Shown here: positions 51,220 through 59,738 of the stretch, one piece after another
How the letters are laid out: every line of letters starts with the position of its first letter
Position numbering within the stretch: position 1 is the stretch's first letter
Origin: Leptospira_A sp046736045
Lineage (GTDB): Bacteria > Spirochaetota > Leptospiria > Leptospirales > Leptospiraceae
Assembly (NCBI RefSeq): GCF_046736045.1
Contig: NZ_CP177134.1
Span: 1,426,001-1,490,000, forward strand
Reading direction: 5' to 3'
DNA length: 64,000 nt
Translations under genes and position numbers: made by a program
The notes under the pieces: generated by a model
Databases searched by the model: none
The model's input: only the letters and a program-made list of their open reading frames with translations
Told to the model about the DNA's origin: nothing

Positions 51220-52035
51220 TTATTTGGGAATATTTTTCTCAAGTCCCTTGTTTGCCAAAAGCCATCCTTTCGATGCTTTCATTCTAACTGCGAGCCAAAG
51301 TGAAAACTTGGGAAACAATGCCGGTAAAACAACAACGGAAAATCGAAGCCGGGAAGGAACGATCAATTCGCCCCGATTCTTTCGAATGGAAGTCAGAATG
51401 GCTTTTACTACCAGAATCGGTTCTATGATCGGGGTGAAGAAAGAAGGTTTGACTCCATCGATCATTCTGGTCTTAACCATTGTCGGACAAATCCAGCTGA
51501 CTCCTATGTTTGAATCATAAAGTTCCATACGAAGTGCTTGGGAAAATCCTACTACAGCATGTTTGGTCGCAGAATAAATCACAGTTCCTTCGGAACCGAA
51601 CTTTCCAGCTACACTGGCAAGATTGACTATATGGGCTTTCGTATGATTGGCTAATACAGGTAAACAAAGGTAAGTGAGTTTCGCGACTGCATTGATATTG
51701 ATAGAGATTGCTTTTTCCCAAGTTGAAAAATTTTGAGATAAGTAAGGTCCCGAAGGAGCAATTCCCGCATTATTAATCAGAATATGAAATGTAAGTTTGT
51801 CATAACCGATTTGTCTGACCAAAGCTTCGATATTGTCAGGGCGGGATAGGTCGCAGGCATAGGGAAAAAATTTCCGACCCAACGCCTCCACTTGCTTTTT
51901 GGTTTCATTCATTTCTTTTTTCTGAATGTCGACGCCGATGATATTGGCGCCTGCCTTGGCAAGCTCGATGCATGTCAAAGCACCGATTCCCATACCTGCA
52001 CCGGTAATGAGCACTGTTTTTCCGGAAATATCCAT
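51220..52035 (-). CDS. Short-chain dehydrogenase/reductase
   Basis: A 271-residue SDR. The nucleotide site TGAGMGIGALTCIELAKAGANIIGVDIQ has Asp at the end of strand two, favouring NAD. NNAGIAP and the catalytic Ser-Tyr-Lys (NLASVAGKFGSEGTVIYSATKHA) are intact. The C-terminal 60 residues are hydrophobic and basic (ELIVPSRLRFSVVVLPALFPKFSLWLAVRMKASKGW), suggesting membrane contact, as in SDRs acting on lipids. It precedes metF, probably as a two-gene operon. Substrate not known. Confidence 0.9.
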   Translation of the reverse strand: MDISGKTVLITGAGMGIGALTCIELAKAGANIIGVDIQKKEMNETKKQVEALGRKFFPYACDLSRPDNIEALVRQIGYDKLTFHILINNAGIAPSGPYLSQNFSTWEKAISININAVAKLTYLCLPVLANHTKAHIVNLASVAGKFGSEGTVIYSATKHAVVGFSQALRMELYDSNIGVSWICPTMVKTRMIDGVKPSFFTPIIEPILVVKAILTSIRKNRGELIVPSRLRFSVVVLPALFPKFSLWLAVRMKASKGWLLANKGLEKNIPK

Positions 52036-52095
52036 GTTTAGATAAGACTTTATTTTTTACTTTCGTCAATCCAATTCGAAAAAGATACGTTATCT

Positions 52096-52851
52096 ATGTC
52101 TTATCATTTTTTAAAACCGGAACTGGGTCATCATTTAGCGAGCGTAGGGTCAACAAACGAATGGATCAAAGATAGCCAATTGGTTCCGGGTTCCTGGGTC
52201 GTCGCTGACGAACAGACAAAAGGAAAGGGTCGCGGTGGCAACGAATGGATTTCGTTAGGTGATGAGAGGGTTATTTTTTCGGGTAAAATTCAACTTCCTG
52301 CATATGATATTTCTTTGCCTTTGTTTTCCCTTTTTGTTTCAGCTGCTTTATTGAAATCCATTTTGATTTTTTTTCCGGGATTGGAAGGAGAGATTTCAAT
52401 CAAGTGGCCAAACGATATTTACAGAGGTGAAAAGAAAATTGCAGGGATTCTCATTGAATCGGAATTTCATAACGGAATTTATACGGTCATTATCGGAATG
52501 GGTTTGAATGTTTATGGTGATGGGGTTCCTCAGGATTTGAAAACAAAAGCATGTTATCTGTTAGATGAAAAACCTTTGGAAGGGCTGACGGAAAGACTGA
52601 CTTTTCAATTTATACAAGAGATCAATTCTTATCTCATTCATCTTATGGATCAGGGACAAATTCTTCAAGAACTCATCTGGATAGAGAAACATTCCTTTTT
52701 AAAAGACAAGGCGATCGAGACAGAATGGGATTCAAAAATGATCAGAGGAAAAGTTTTGGGATTTGATGAATATGGATTTCTCATTTTACTGACTGAAAAA
52801 GGGGAAAAGATCGAGCTGATGGATACCTCCCCCTCGTTTCGGGTAATTTGA
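52096..52851 (+). CDS. birA: Biotin--[acetyl-CoA-carboxylase] ligase
   Basis: A 251-residue ligase that adds biotin to the carrier protein of acyl-CoA carboxylases. SVGSTNEWIKD, VVADEQTKGKGRGGNEWIS (the biotinyl-AMP loop), IKWPNDIYRGEKKIAGILIE and VIIGMGLNV are all present, with the C-terminal SH3-like domain after residue 205. The N-terminal DNA-binding domain of E. coli BirA is absent, so it should not act as a repressor. Its stop is immediately followed by the coaX ATG. Confidence 0.95.
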   Translation: MSYHFLKPELGHHLASVGSTNEWIKDSQLVPGSWVVADEQTKGKGRGGNEWISLGDERVIFSGKIQLPAYDISLPLFSLFVSAALLKSILIFFPGLEGEISIKWPNDIYRGEKKIAGILIESEFHNGIYTVIIGMGLNVYGDGVPQDLKTKACYLLDEKPLEGLTERLTFQFIQEINSYLIHLMDQGQILQELIWIEKHSFLKDKAIETEWDSKMIRGKVLGFDEYGFLILLTEKGEKIELMDTSPSFRVI

Positions 52852-53652
52852 ATGGATGAAAAACCTCTTTTATTAGTAGTAGATGTTGGGAATACCAACA
52901 CAGTGTTCGGGATATTCCAGGAAGGGCAAGATACACCGGATTTTCATAAAAGGACTGTGACTCGAAGAGAACGGACCTCCGACGAATTGGGACTTTTTTT
53001 AAAGGGCTTTCTGTCCCAGGAAAACGTAAAGTCCGACAGGATTAAAACAGCCATTTACTCCAGTGTGGTTCCTTCCTTAAACCCGATCGTTGAACGAATG
53101 TTAGAAGATTGGTTCAATGTCAATCCGCAACGGGTCCACTACCAAATGAAACTGAATTTCGGAATTACTTATCCCCGACCTTTCGAAATCGGAGCGGATC
53201 GGCTGGTAAACGCAGCATATTGCGTGAAAGCTTTCCCTGGCAAAAAAGCCATCCTTGTCGATTTGGGAACTGCGACTACATTCTGCGTTCTAAATGAAAA
53301 ACCCGAATATATAGGCGGAGTGATTGCACCGGGCCTTAAAATTTCAATGGATGCTTTGACAAAAAATACGGCACAACTTCCTCCGATCGTATTTGAAGCA
53401 CCTACAAAAGTGTTAGGCGGCTCTACTATCGAATCCATTCAGTCGGGCTTTTATTACGGATGGATCGGATTGTTAAAAGGAATCGTATCTGAAATCAAAC
53501 GGGAAATGCCGGGAGATTATATTGTGATCGGTACCGGCGGACTTGTTTCCACCATTCATGCATCTTCGGGGAATCAGGTTTTTGATTTGATCGATCCTAT
53601 GTTGACATTGAAAGGATTGAAGATTTTAGCGGATTTGAATTCAGTAGCCTAA
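52852..53652 (+). CDS. coaX: Type III pantothenate kinase
   Basis: A 266-residue kinase for the first step of CoA synthesis. The ASKHA phosphate loop is VVDVGNTNTVFGIF; FEIGADRLVNAAYC, ILVDLGTATTFCVL and GGVIAPGL are family motifs with the catalytic Asp in GADR. The length is standard. It is directly joined to birA (no gap), an arrangement common in several phyla. Its last 12 bases overlap the convergent GDSL lipoprotein gene. Confidence 0.96.
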   Translation: MDEKPLLLVVDVGNTNTVFGIFQEGQDTPDFHKRTVTRRERTSDELGLFLKGFLSQENVKSDRIKTAIYSSVVPSLNPIVERMLEDWFNVNPQRVHYQMKLNFGITYPRPFEIGADRLVNAAYCVKAFPGKKAILVDLGTATTFCVLNEKPEYIGGVIAPGLKISMDALTKNTAQLPPIVFEAPTKVLGGSTIESIQSGFYYGWIGLLKGIVSEIKREMPGDYIVIGTGGLVSTIHASSGNQVFDLIDPMLTLKGLKILADLNSVA

Positions 53653-54294
53653 TAAAAGCCGCTGGTATTCATTTCCCATGATTTCCAATCCCAGAGCATT
53701 CGGGTGTATGGGATCATTGGGTGAATACAAAGGTGCTGTCCCCGAATAAGAAGAAAAACTTTTTTCCATATCCACCAATTTGTAGTTAGGTTTTGTTCGA
53801 ACTAATTCTCTTATCTGTTCATTATTTTCCTTAATCAACGGCTGTAGGTTCACGTAATCGGTCAATGGGATCGCGGTTAGAACAAGTATCGAAATGGATT
53901 TTTTTTCCAAACGACTCAATAGTTCTTTGTACCTTGTTATAAAACCGGATGTTCCGTATATGTTTGCATCATTGGTGCCTAACTCTATCAGCCAAATATC
54001 GGAAGATAACGCTTCCAACTTTGGCGATTCCATCAGCCAATCCTGAGTGCTATAACCTGCGATGGACATATCTTTTACCGAATAGGAAGTTGATAATTTG
54101 TGTTTGAGTCCGAACCCGTCGGATAATTGGGAAAGCGAATCTCCAACAATCGTTACCTGGTAAGTTGTTAAACTGGGATTTGAATTCAGTAGAGCAAGCA
54201 TGGCAGGTGTGTCTTTTTTTGAACTATAACACCCTATAAAAATCAGAATGAAAAGTAGTCTGATTTGTCTCTGAAAAAAATCAAGGGTTTTCAT
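53641..54294 (-). CDS. SGNH/GDSL-family hydrolase, lipoprotein
   Basis: From ATG 54294, with GGAAACGAG just upstream, the protein has 217 residues. The signal RQIRLLFILIFIGCYSS has a relaxed lipobox. GDSL-type blocks are visible: IVGDSLSQLSDG (nucleophile Ser), an IAGYSTQDWL block, WLIELGTNDANIYG (block III) and DPIHPNALG (block V with Asp and His). It should hydrolyse an ester or acetyl group in the periplasm. Its start overlaps the membrane glycosyltransferase gene by 14 bases, hinting at a joint role in surface-glycan modification. Confidence 0.85.
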   Translation of the reverse strand: MKTLDFFQRQIRLLFILIFIGCYSSKKDTPAMLALLNSNPSLTTYQVTIVGDSLSQLSDGFGLKHKLSTSYSVKDMSIAGYSTQDWLMESPKLEALSSDIWLIELGTNDANIYGTSGFITRYKELLSRLEKKSISILVLTAIPLTDYVNLQPLIKENNEQIRELVRTKPNYKLVDMEKSFSSYSGTAPLYSPNDPIHPNALGLEIMGNEYQRLLLGY

Positions 54295-55837
54295 TCTCGT
54301 TTCCAATCGGTTTATGATACACGATGGTTTTGAAATGCAACCAATGATTGTTTGGAACAGGGATTTCCCATTCCTCACGAATCCAATCGGGGTGATCGGA
54401 TAAAAACTTTGAAATAGCATGATTTTTTAAAGTATCATCATAAAACACAAAAGCATCCTGAGATTCGATGGTCCTGGTGTATTTGTCGGACGGAAATTCC
54501 AATTCCCCCGGAATGAATTCCAGAAATTTTTTATCCGGATACCGTTCGCTTAAATAAAAATAAGGATCAGGGATGGTTTGCAGATAAACTTTGTTATGCG
54601 GTTTTAAAATGGTTTCCAATTTTTGAAATTGTGCATTTAAAATCGATTCGGAATTTGTTTGCAACCAATGGAGATTCACCAATTGAATCCAGCCGATAAA
54701 AGATAAACCGATTCCTGCGAGAGAAAGAATCCGCCCGAAATATTTTTGTTCAGCGAGTAATGCCATTCCCCATGCGAAAGGAAATATGAAATGAAATACA
54801 TACCATCCTTCCGAAGATGAATACAATGCAAATCCTACGGATAAAATCCAAATCCAATATGCGTTCAACCTGCTGTTTAACTCGTGTTTTTTCTTGTAAA
54901 GTGAAATGGATACAAGCACAAGAGTGAATATCTGAGTGATGATGATGATCAGTCTGAGTTTGGAAAATGCGAATCCGAATAGAAATACTTTCAGTTTTGT
55001 CAGTGCGGTGAAACTACCGAATAAGGTTTTTTTCCGGATCAATTGCGCACCGAATTGAATTGCAAAAAGATCCCAATCCGGATGAATGTAAACAAACCAC
55101 AGACAGATGGGAATGATTCCGCCTAATGCAAAGAAAAAAACTTTTTTTACAATTGAATCTCTATCTCTGACCAGAAAGAATAAAGACACTAGTCCGAGTG
55201 AAGCGCCAAATGGGTGTGTCATGGCCGAACAGGATAACAAAAGACCTGTTAGAAAAGATTTTAATCCGTTAGTTTGTTTTGAGCCTGCGGTATAAATGCT
55301 GGCTAAAAAAAATAAAGCCGTTAGTCCTTCCATCCTTCCTGATGTTCCGAACCGAAAAACCAGAGGTTCTGCGAGAACAGTCGCAAAACCGATCATAGCT
55401 GTAAATTTTGAGAATTTTTCTTGGACTAAGATGCGAAAGAAAAGCCAGGCTGATAAAAATACGGTGAGTGCGCTGAAAAACCGAAAACTTAAAATCGTAT
55501 CCGGTAAAATTTTTAAAAATAAAGCGGATAAAACCAAAAACCCAGGAGGCATCCAAAGTGTTTTGGACTCCATTCCGGGAATCAGGCCTTCCAGTACATT
55601 CGTTGTTAGATGGCCTGTTTTTGCAAAAGACTGAGCTGGGGAATAAAATAGAACTTCATCCGGCCAAAATGGAGGGATGGATGCGCTTTGCGCGAAAAAA
55701 TAGAACCAAAAGAAGAAAGTTAGAATTAAAAAACAAGATTGTGGGAATCTGGTAAGGATTGGATTATTTAGAAAGAGAAGCGGTCGCTTCTTGTTCAGTT
55801 TCGAACACTTCAAAAAGGTCGAGAAGTTCCACAACAT
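54281..55837 (-). CDS. GT39/ArnT-like membrane glycosyltransferase
   Basis: Up to 518 residues with about 10-12 membrane helices. FWPDEVLFYSPAQSF after the first helix holds the Asp-Glu of polyprenyl-phosphate-sugar transferases (PMT/ArnT type), and GTSGRMEGLTALFFLAS and MTHPFGASLG continue the pattern. A C-terminal soluble domain of about 110 residues follows. The ATG at 55837 lies 74 bases inside the STAS gene; a CTG or TTG further in is possible, so the start is uncertain. It would move a sugar from a lipid carrier on the periplasmic face. Confidence 0.75.
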   Translation of the reverse strand: MLWNFSTFLKCSKLNKKRPLLFLNNPILTRFPQSCFLILTFFFWFYFFAQSASIPPFWPDEVLFYSPAQSFAKTGHLTTNVLEGLIPGMESKTLWMPPGFLVLSALFLKILPDTILSFRFFSALTVFLSAWLFFRILVQEKFSKFTAMIGFATVLAEPLVFRFGTSGRMEGLTALFFLASIYTAGSKQTNGLKSFLTGLLLSCSAMTHPFGASLGLVSLFFLVRDRDSIVKKVFFFALGGIIPICLWFVYIHPDWDLFAIQFGAQLIRKKTLFGSFTALTKLKVFLFGFAFSKLRLIIIITQIFTLVLVSISLYKKKHELNSRLNAYWIWILSVGFALYSSSEGWYVFHFIFPFAWGMALLAEQKYFGRILSLAGIGLSFIGWIQLVNLHWLQTNSESILNAQFQKLETILKPHNKVYLQTIPDPYFYLSERYPDKKFLEFIPGELEFPSDKYTRTIESQDAFVFYDDTLKNHAISKFLSDHPDWIREEWEIPVPNNHWLHFKTIVYHKPIGNENENP

Positions 55838-56102
55838 CGAACACTTTCTTCACAGGAGGAGTGATACAACAGAGCTTGAGTTTACGGCCTTGCTTATCCA
55901 ATTCGCGAACCATACCTACGAAAATACGGATCCCGGAAGAGGAAATATAGGAAATAAGCTCGAGATTGATGATGATATCACCCTCTCCACTTTGAACATC
56001 GTCCGCTAGTTTCGCCTCGACTTCATCCGAATGAGTGATGTCCAGGCGTCCGTTAAGATGAACTAGAGTGTGTTTGCCTATTTTTTTGGTCTTAATTTCC
56101 AA
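55764..56102 (-). CDS. STAS-domain anti-sigma-factor antagonist
   Basis: A 112-residue SpoIIAA/RsbV-like protein. HTLVHLNGRLDITHSDEVEAKL, IINLELISYISSSGIRIFVGMVREL and KLKLCCITPPVKKVFDVVELLDLFEVFET cover the domain; the phosphorylatable Ser is among Ser54-56 (YISSSGI). Such proteins free a sigma factor or partner when dephosphorylated. No cognate kinase is adjacent. The membrane glycosyltransferase frame overlaps its 3' end. Confidence 0.9.
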   Translation of the reverse strand: MEIKTKKIGKHTLVHLNGRLDITHSDEVEAKLADDVQSGEGDIIINLELISYISSSGIRIFVGMVRELDKQGRKLKLCCITPPVKKVFDVVELLDLFEVFETEQEATASLSK

Positions 56103-56156
56103 AATGCGCCTACTTAGAGCAACGATCTAAGGATTAACATAGGATTCAAGAAATTT

Positions 56157-56792
56157 TTACGCTGCCTCGCTACTGAAATCCTCAAAAGTCATCGAATTCG
56201 GAATTCTTTCAACGTTATGGTAGAGAGATAGGCGTTGTTTGGTCGATTTTAAAGACCGATGCCCCAGAAATATTTGAATTTCCCTGCTGGGAAAACCTTG
56301 TCTGGAAAAGTAAAGAGCGATCGCATCGCGTATCAACGGGATAGAGACTTCTTTCCCTATGAGTTCTCTTGATTTTTGGAGAATTTTCTGAATGGATCTC
56401 TCTTCTCTGATTCCTTCCCGGCCCGGAAAAAGAGGAAGGTCCGCTTTTTCGCTTTGGCAGAAACGATCCAGCTCCCTTGCAAAATCACTGGCAATTTTGA
56501 TATTCCTATTTCTCAATCTACATCGTTCGGAAATCTTCAAGTTGGCAGAACTTGGATCAAAGTTTTTGATTCTAAAAGAAGTGAGTTCGGGAATTGAAAT
56601 TCCTGATGAGAATAGAAGTTTTAGGATGAGATAATGAGTATAGTTACTATTTCTCAAATAGAAGAACATTTTCCGCAGATCTTCGTTGGTAAATAAACAA
56701 GTGTCGAATTCTTGTAAATTCACCACCAGATCCGGCGGTAGGAAGGGGAAAATTTTTCTCTGAATTTTTATTTCTTTCATAAGCTTTCTCAC
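56157..56792 (-). CDS. Degenerate tyrosine-recombinase-like protein
   Basis: A 211-residue protein matching only the catalytic domain of phage-integrase-type recombinases, with no N-terminal core-binding domain. LLFSSGISIPELTSFRIKNFD corresponds to the box I region (usually tGlRisEl), but the catalytic Arg is replaced by Ser/Ile. Box II reads IPLIRDAIALYFSRQGFPSREIQIFLGHRSLKSTKQRLSLYHNV: Arg, GH and Tyr are kept, while the first His is Pro. Strand transfer by this protein is therefore doubtful. No att site or phage gene is nearby. It may be a repurposed DNA-binding protein. Confidence 0.65.
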   Translation of the reverse strand: MRKLMKEIKIQRKIFPFLPPDLVVNLQEFDTCLFTNEDLRKMFFYLRNSNYTHYLILKLLFSSGISIPELTSFRIKNFDPSSANLKISERCRLRNRNIKIASDFARELDRFCQSEKADLPLFPGREGIREERSIQKILQKSRELIGKEVSIPLIRDAIALYFSRQGFPSREIQIFLGHRSLKSTKQRLSLYHNVERIPNSMTFEDFSSEAA

Positions 56793-56980
56793 AAATTATC
56801 GAAAGGATTTTACCTTAATTCTTGTTAGAACATGGGCTTTGATCCTGACGTCTTTATGTTATCGGAAACAAATGTTGCGAAATAAATTTACTATTTACCT
56901 TTTTATCGGATTTTGTTTTCTGCTTGATTCTCTCAAAGAAAAAAATCAAATTTTATCAAAATAATTTAGGAAAAATAAAA

Positions 56981-58051
56981 ATGGATTCATTAGAGCTAAA
57001 AACAAACGACCCTGAGTTGCAACTAACACCTGAAGACTTGAAAAGAGTCCAGGATCTGGCCAGCCAAATCAAGTTAAACGACCCGAATGATATCATTCAA
57101 TACGGCTCTTCCGTCCAGGCGAAAGTTTCCGAATTTGCGGACAGTGTTCTGGCGGAAATAAAAACGAAAGATGCCGGTTATGCGGGCGAATTGCTCAATA
57201 ATCTTTTATTTAAGGTAAAAGACCTGAATTTGGACAGCCTAACGAGCGAAGGGGGAATTCTTTCCAAAATTCCACTGATCGGCGGTTTATTTGACAGCGC
57301 GAAAAAGTTTTTATCCAAATTTGAAGATTTACATGCGCAGATTGAAAAAATTATAGAAGAACTGCATACTGCCCGCACCAACCTAACAAAGGACATAACT
57401 CTACTACAAGCCTTGTATACAAAGAACTTGGAATATTTTAAAGATATTCAGGTGTACATTGCAGCCGGTGACCAAAAGGCGAAAGAGTTTAGAGACAAAA
57501 TTTTACCTGAGATGTTGGCGCAGGCGCAAGCACAAGGGGATACTTTAGCTTCTCAAAAATACCAGGATATGGTGCAGATGGTCGATCGTTTTGAAAAGAA
57601 AATCTATGATCTGAAGCTCAGCCGAATTCTGTCTCTTCAAACAGGACCTCAAATCCGTCTGATTCAAAATGGCAATCAGGTGTTAGTCGAAAAAATCCAA
57701 AGTTCCATTTTAAATACCATCCCTCTTTGGAAAAATCAGATCGTAATCGCTTTGGGTTTGCTTCGTCAAAAGAAGGCACTTCTGGCACAACAGGAAGTTA
57801 CCAAAACAACAAACGATTTGATCCAAAAAAATGCAGAGATGTTAAAAACGGGAACAATCGAAATTGCGAAAGAATCGGAAAAGGGAATTATCGAGATCGA
57901 AACTTTGAAGAAAGTAAATCAACAGTTAATTGACACTATCAACGAAACTCTTAAAATCCAGGAAGACGGTCGGCAAAAAAGAAAGACCGCCGAACAGGAA
58001 TTGGTTAAAATCGAATCCGATATCAAACAGAAGTTATTGGAATCAAAATAA
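56981..58051 (+). CDS. TelA-family protein
   Basis: From ATG 56981 (AGGA 12 bases upstream) the protein has 356 residues, soluble and helical. LIGGLFDSAKKFLSKFEDLHAQIEKIIEELHTARTNLTKDI (split by short loops) and LKLSRILSLQTGPQIRLIQNGNQVLVEKIQSSILNTIPLWKNQI follow the TelA/KlaA pattern. The family is linked by name to toxic-anion resistance, but its members mostly act in envelope stress. It lies 2 bases before an XpaC-like gene, the usual partner, and an inositol-phosphatase gene follows. Confidence 0.85.
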   Translation: MDSLELKTNDPELQLTPEDLKRVQDLASQIKLNDPNDIIQYGSSVQAKVSEFADSVLAEIKTKDAGYAGELLNNLLFKVKDLNLDSLTSEGGILSKIPLIGGLFDSAKKFLSKFEDLHAQIEKIIEELHTARTNLTKDITLLQALYTKNLEYFKDIQVYIAAGDQKAKEFRDKILPEMLAQAQAQGDTLASQKYQDMVQMVDRFEKKIYDLKLSRILSLQTGPQIRLIQNGNQVLVEKIQSSILNTIPLWKNQIVIALGLLRQKKALLAQQEVTKTTNDLIQKNAEMLKTGTIEIAKESEKGIIEIETLKKVNQQLIDTINETLKIQEDGRQKRKTAEQELVKIESDIKQKLLESK

Positions 58052-58053
58052 AT

Positions 58054-58926
58054 ATGGAAAACAATTTAGAGATCATAGAACCGGAAGAAAAAAAATGGGC
58101 GCGTCGTGCCCATTTGACAACCCTGCTTACTTATCCGTTGGCGCTTTTGCCGTTTCCATTTTCTTGGGAAGTTTTGGGAACTTTGGTATTTCCTTTTGTC
58201 ATTTGGTTGTCTAGGAAAAAATCATCTTATTCCGCAGGCCAAGCTCTGGAAGCAATCTACTTACAAGCGTTAATTGCCTTTGGGTATATCGGTTTTGGAA
58301 ATGCGTTCTCCGGCGATCGGACTTTGTTTGTCTTTTCTTACGTATTTGTAGGTTTTTTGCATTTGTTATTTTTGGGATTCGGAGTGTTTCGTTCAACGAT
58401 TGGTAAACCTCATCATTACCCGTTTAGTTTTTTTCCTTTGTTATTTGCATCCCGATCTACAAAAGAAAATTGGAACTCTTTGAAAAAACAATTTTCCGAT
58501 AAAGTAGAGTTCAATGAATACAAATCTTATATGGAAAAATTCGATTCCTACAAGATATCCATTGAAACAGAAGTAAAATTATTAACAGACTCCGGATTGC
58601 AAAGTTTAGGAAATGAATTTTTGCATTCTTTGAGTGATTTGCGGGTGAAGCTGGCCGAGGATCCGCTTTCGTATAAAAAGGCAAAACAATATTTGAATTA
58701 TTTTCCCGAGACTACTACAAAAATTTTAAGCCAGTACAATCGTGTTAGTCGGGATGCTGCTCTCGCTTCGGAAAATGAAAAGAGAAAGGTTGAATTGAAT
58801 CAACTTTTACAAGAAGTGATTAAAACCACCGAACAGGTCAGAGGGAAATTAAAGGCCGATGAAACTTTAAATTTAGATGTAGAAATCACCGCCATGAAGA
58901 AAAACATTGGCTTCGGTGGGTATTGA
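58054..58926 (+). CDS. XpaC-like membrane protein with DUF4870-type N terminus
   Basis: A 290-residue protein. The first 120 residues hold three or four membrane helices of DUF4870 type (RRAHLTTLLTYPLALLPFPFSW, YSAGQALEAIYLQALIA). The C-terminal 140 residues are a soluble coiled domain like XpaC (SYKKAKQYLNYFPETTTKILSQYNRVS). XpaC and TelA are neighbours in many bacteria, and here the TelA stop is 2 bases upstream. The joining of the two domains in one chain is worth noting. ATGA overlap with the next gene. Confidence 0.75.
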   Translation: MENNLEIIEPEEKKWARRAHLTTLLTYPLALLPFPFSWEVLGTLVFPFVIWLSRKKSSYSAGQALEAIYLQALIAFGYIGFGNAFSGDRTLFVFSYVFVGFLHLLFLGFGVFRSTIGKPHHYPFSFFPLLFASRSTKENWNSLKKQFSDKVEFNEYKSYMEKFDSYKISIETEVKLLTDSGLQSLGNEFLHSLSDLRVKLAEDPLSYKKAKQYLNYFPETTTKILSQYNRVSRDAALASENEKRKVELNQLLQEVIKTTEQVRGKLKADETLNLDVEITAMKKNIGFGGY

Positions 58927-59738
58927 TGGAGTCGGAACTCAAAAACAGATCGTATCATTTTTTAAATTTTTTACCGCAGGTGGGCAACTTTCTCGCAGAA
59001 AAACATAATTCACCCGACCTTTCTATCAATGAAAAACGACTTTATGATTTGGTAACAGAGGCCGATTTGGGTTCTGAAAAAATGGTCTTGGATGAAATTC
59101 GGAAATTTTATCCTCATGATAGTTTTTTATCGGAAGAGTTCGGCGAGTTTCAGGGCACAACAGGCTATCGTTGGGTGATTGATCCTTTGGACGGCACTAC
59201 AAATTATGCGCATGGTTTGCCGTTATACGGAGTGTCAGTCGGTTTGGAATTGGAAGAAACAAAACAACCTGTGATCGGAATGGTTTTTTTTCCCGAACTG
59301 AATACGTTCTATCATGCGATCAAAGGCAAAGGTGCTTTCCGCGAAAAAAAACAGATTCAAGTGTCCAAACGTAAATCCTTAAAAGAGGCACTTTTTGTTA
59401 CAGGATTTCCTTATGACAGAAAGAACTCATTGGATGTTTTGATGTCATATTACAAATCCATTTTGGAAAAATCCAGAGGTGTTCATCGGACTGGTGCCGC
59501 AACTTTAGATCTTTGTTGGGTCGCCGAAGGAAAGTTCGACGGTTATTATGAATTGGGTTTGAAACCTTGGGATATGGCAGCTGCAGGTTTGATTGTTTCT
59601 GAGGCAGGGGGCAGGCTCTCGACGATGGATGGAAATGATTTTAGTATTTATACTCCCAGTTTGCTTGCTACAAACGGATTGCTTCACGATTTTCTTTTGA
59701 ATGAATTTGAAGGCGGGATCAATCGAGTAGTTTATTGA
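58923..59738 (+). CDS. Inositol monophosphatase family protein
   Basis: A 271-residue enzyme of the lithium-sensitive phosphatase fold. Metal-site motifs are VTEADLGSE, FLSEEFGE, WVIDPLDGTTNYAHGLP and KPWDMAAAGLIVSEAGG, all complete. Substrates may be inositol phosphate, fructose-1,6-bisphosphate or PAP; SuhB-like enzymes are closest. The ATG overlaps the upstream TGA, so it is the third gene of the TelA-XpaC operon. Its end overlaps the convergent glycosyltransferase gene by 20 bases. Confidence 0.93.
   Translation: MMESELKNRSYHFLNFLPQVGNFLAEKHNSPDLSINEKRLYDLVTEADLGSEKMVLDEIRKFYPHDSFLSEEFGEFQGTTGYRWVIDPLDGTTNYAHGLPLYGVSVGLELEETKQPVIGMVFFPELNTFYHAIKGKGAFREKKQIQVSKRKSLKEALFVTGFPYDRKNSLDVLMSYYKSILEKSRGVHRTGAATLDLCWVAEGKFDGYYELGLKPWDMAAAGLIVSEAGGRLSTMDGNDFSIYTPSLLATNGLLHDFLLNEFEGGINRVVY

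Noticed and set aside
56157..56792. Tyrosine recombinase as a marker of a prophage or integrative element
   Set aside because: No phage, conjugation or toxin genes, tRNA target or direct repeats flank it, and its catalytic set is incomplete.
56981..58926. Tellurite-resistance locus (TelA plus XpaC)
   Set aside because: The family name is historical; no ter or other resistance genes accompany it, so resistance is not claimed.
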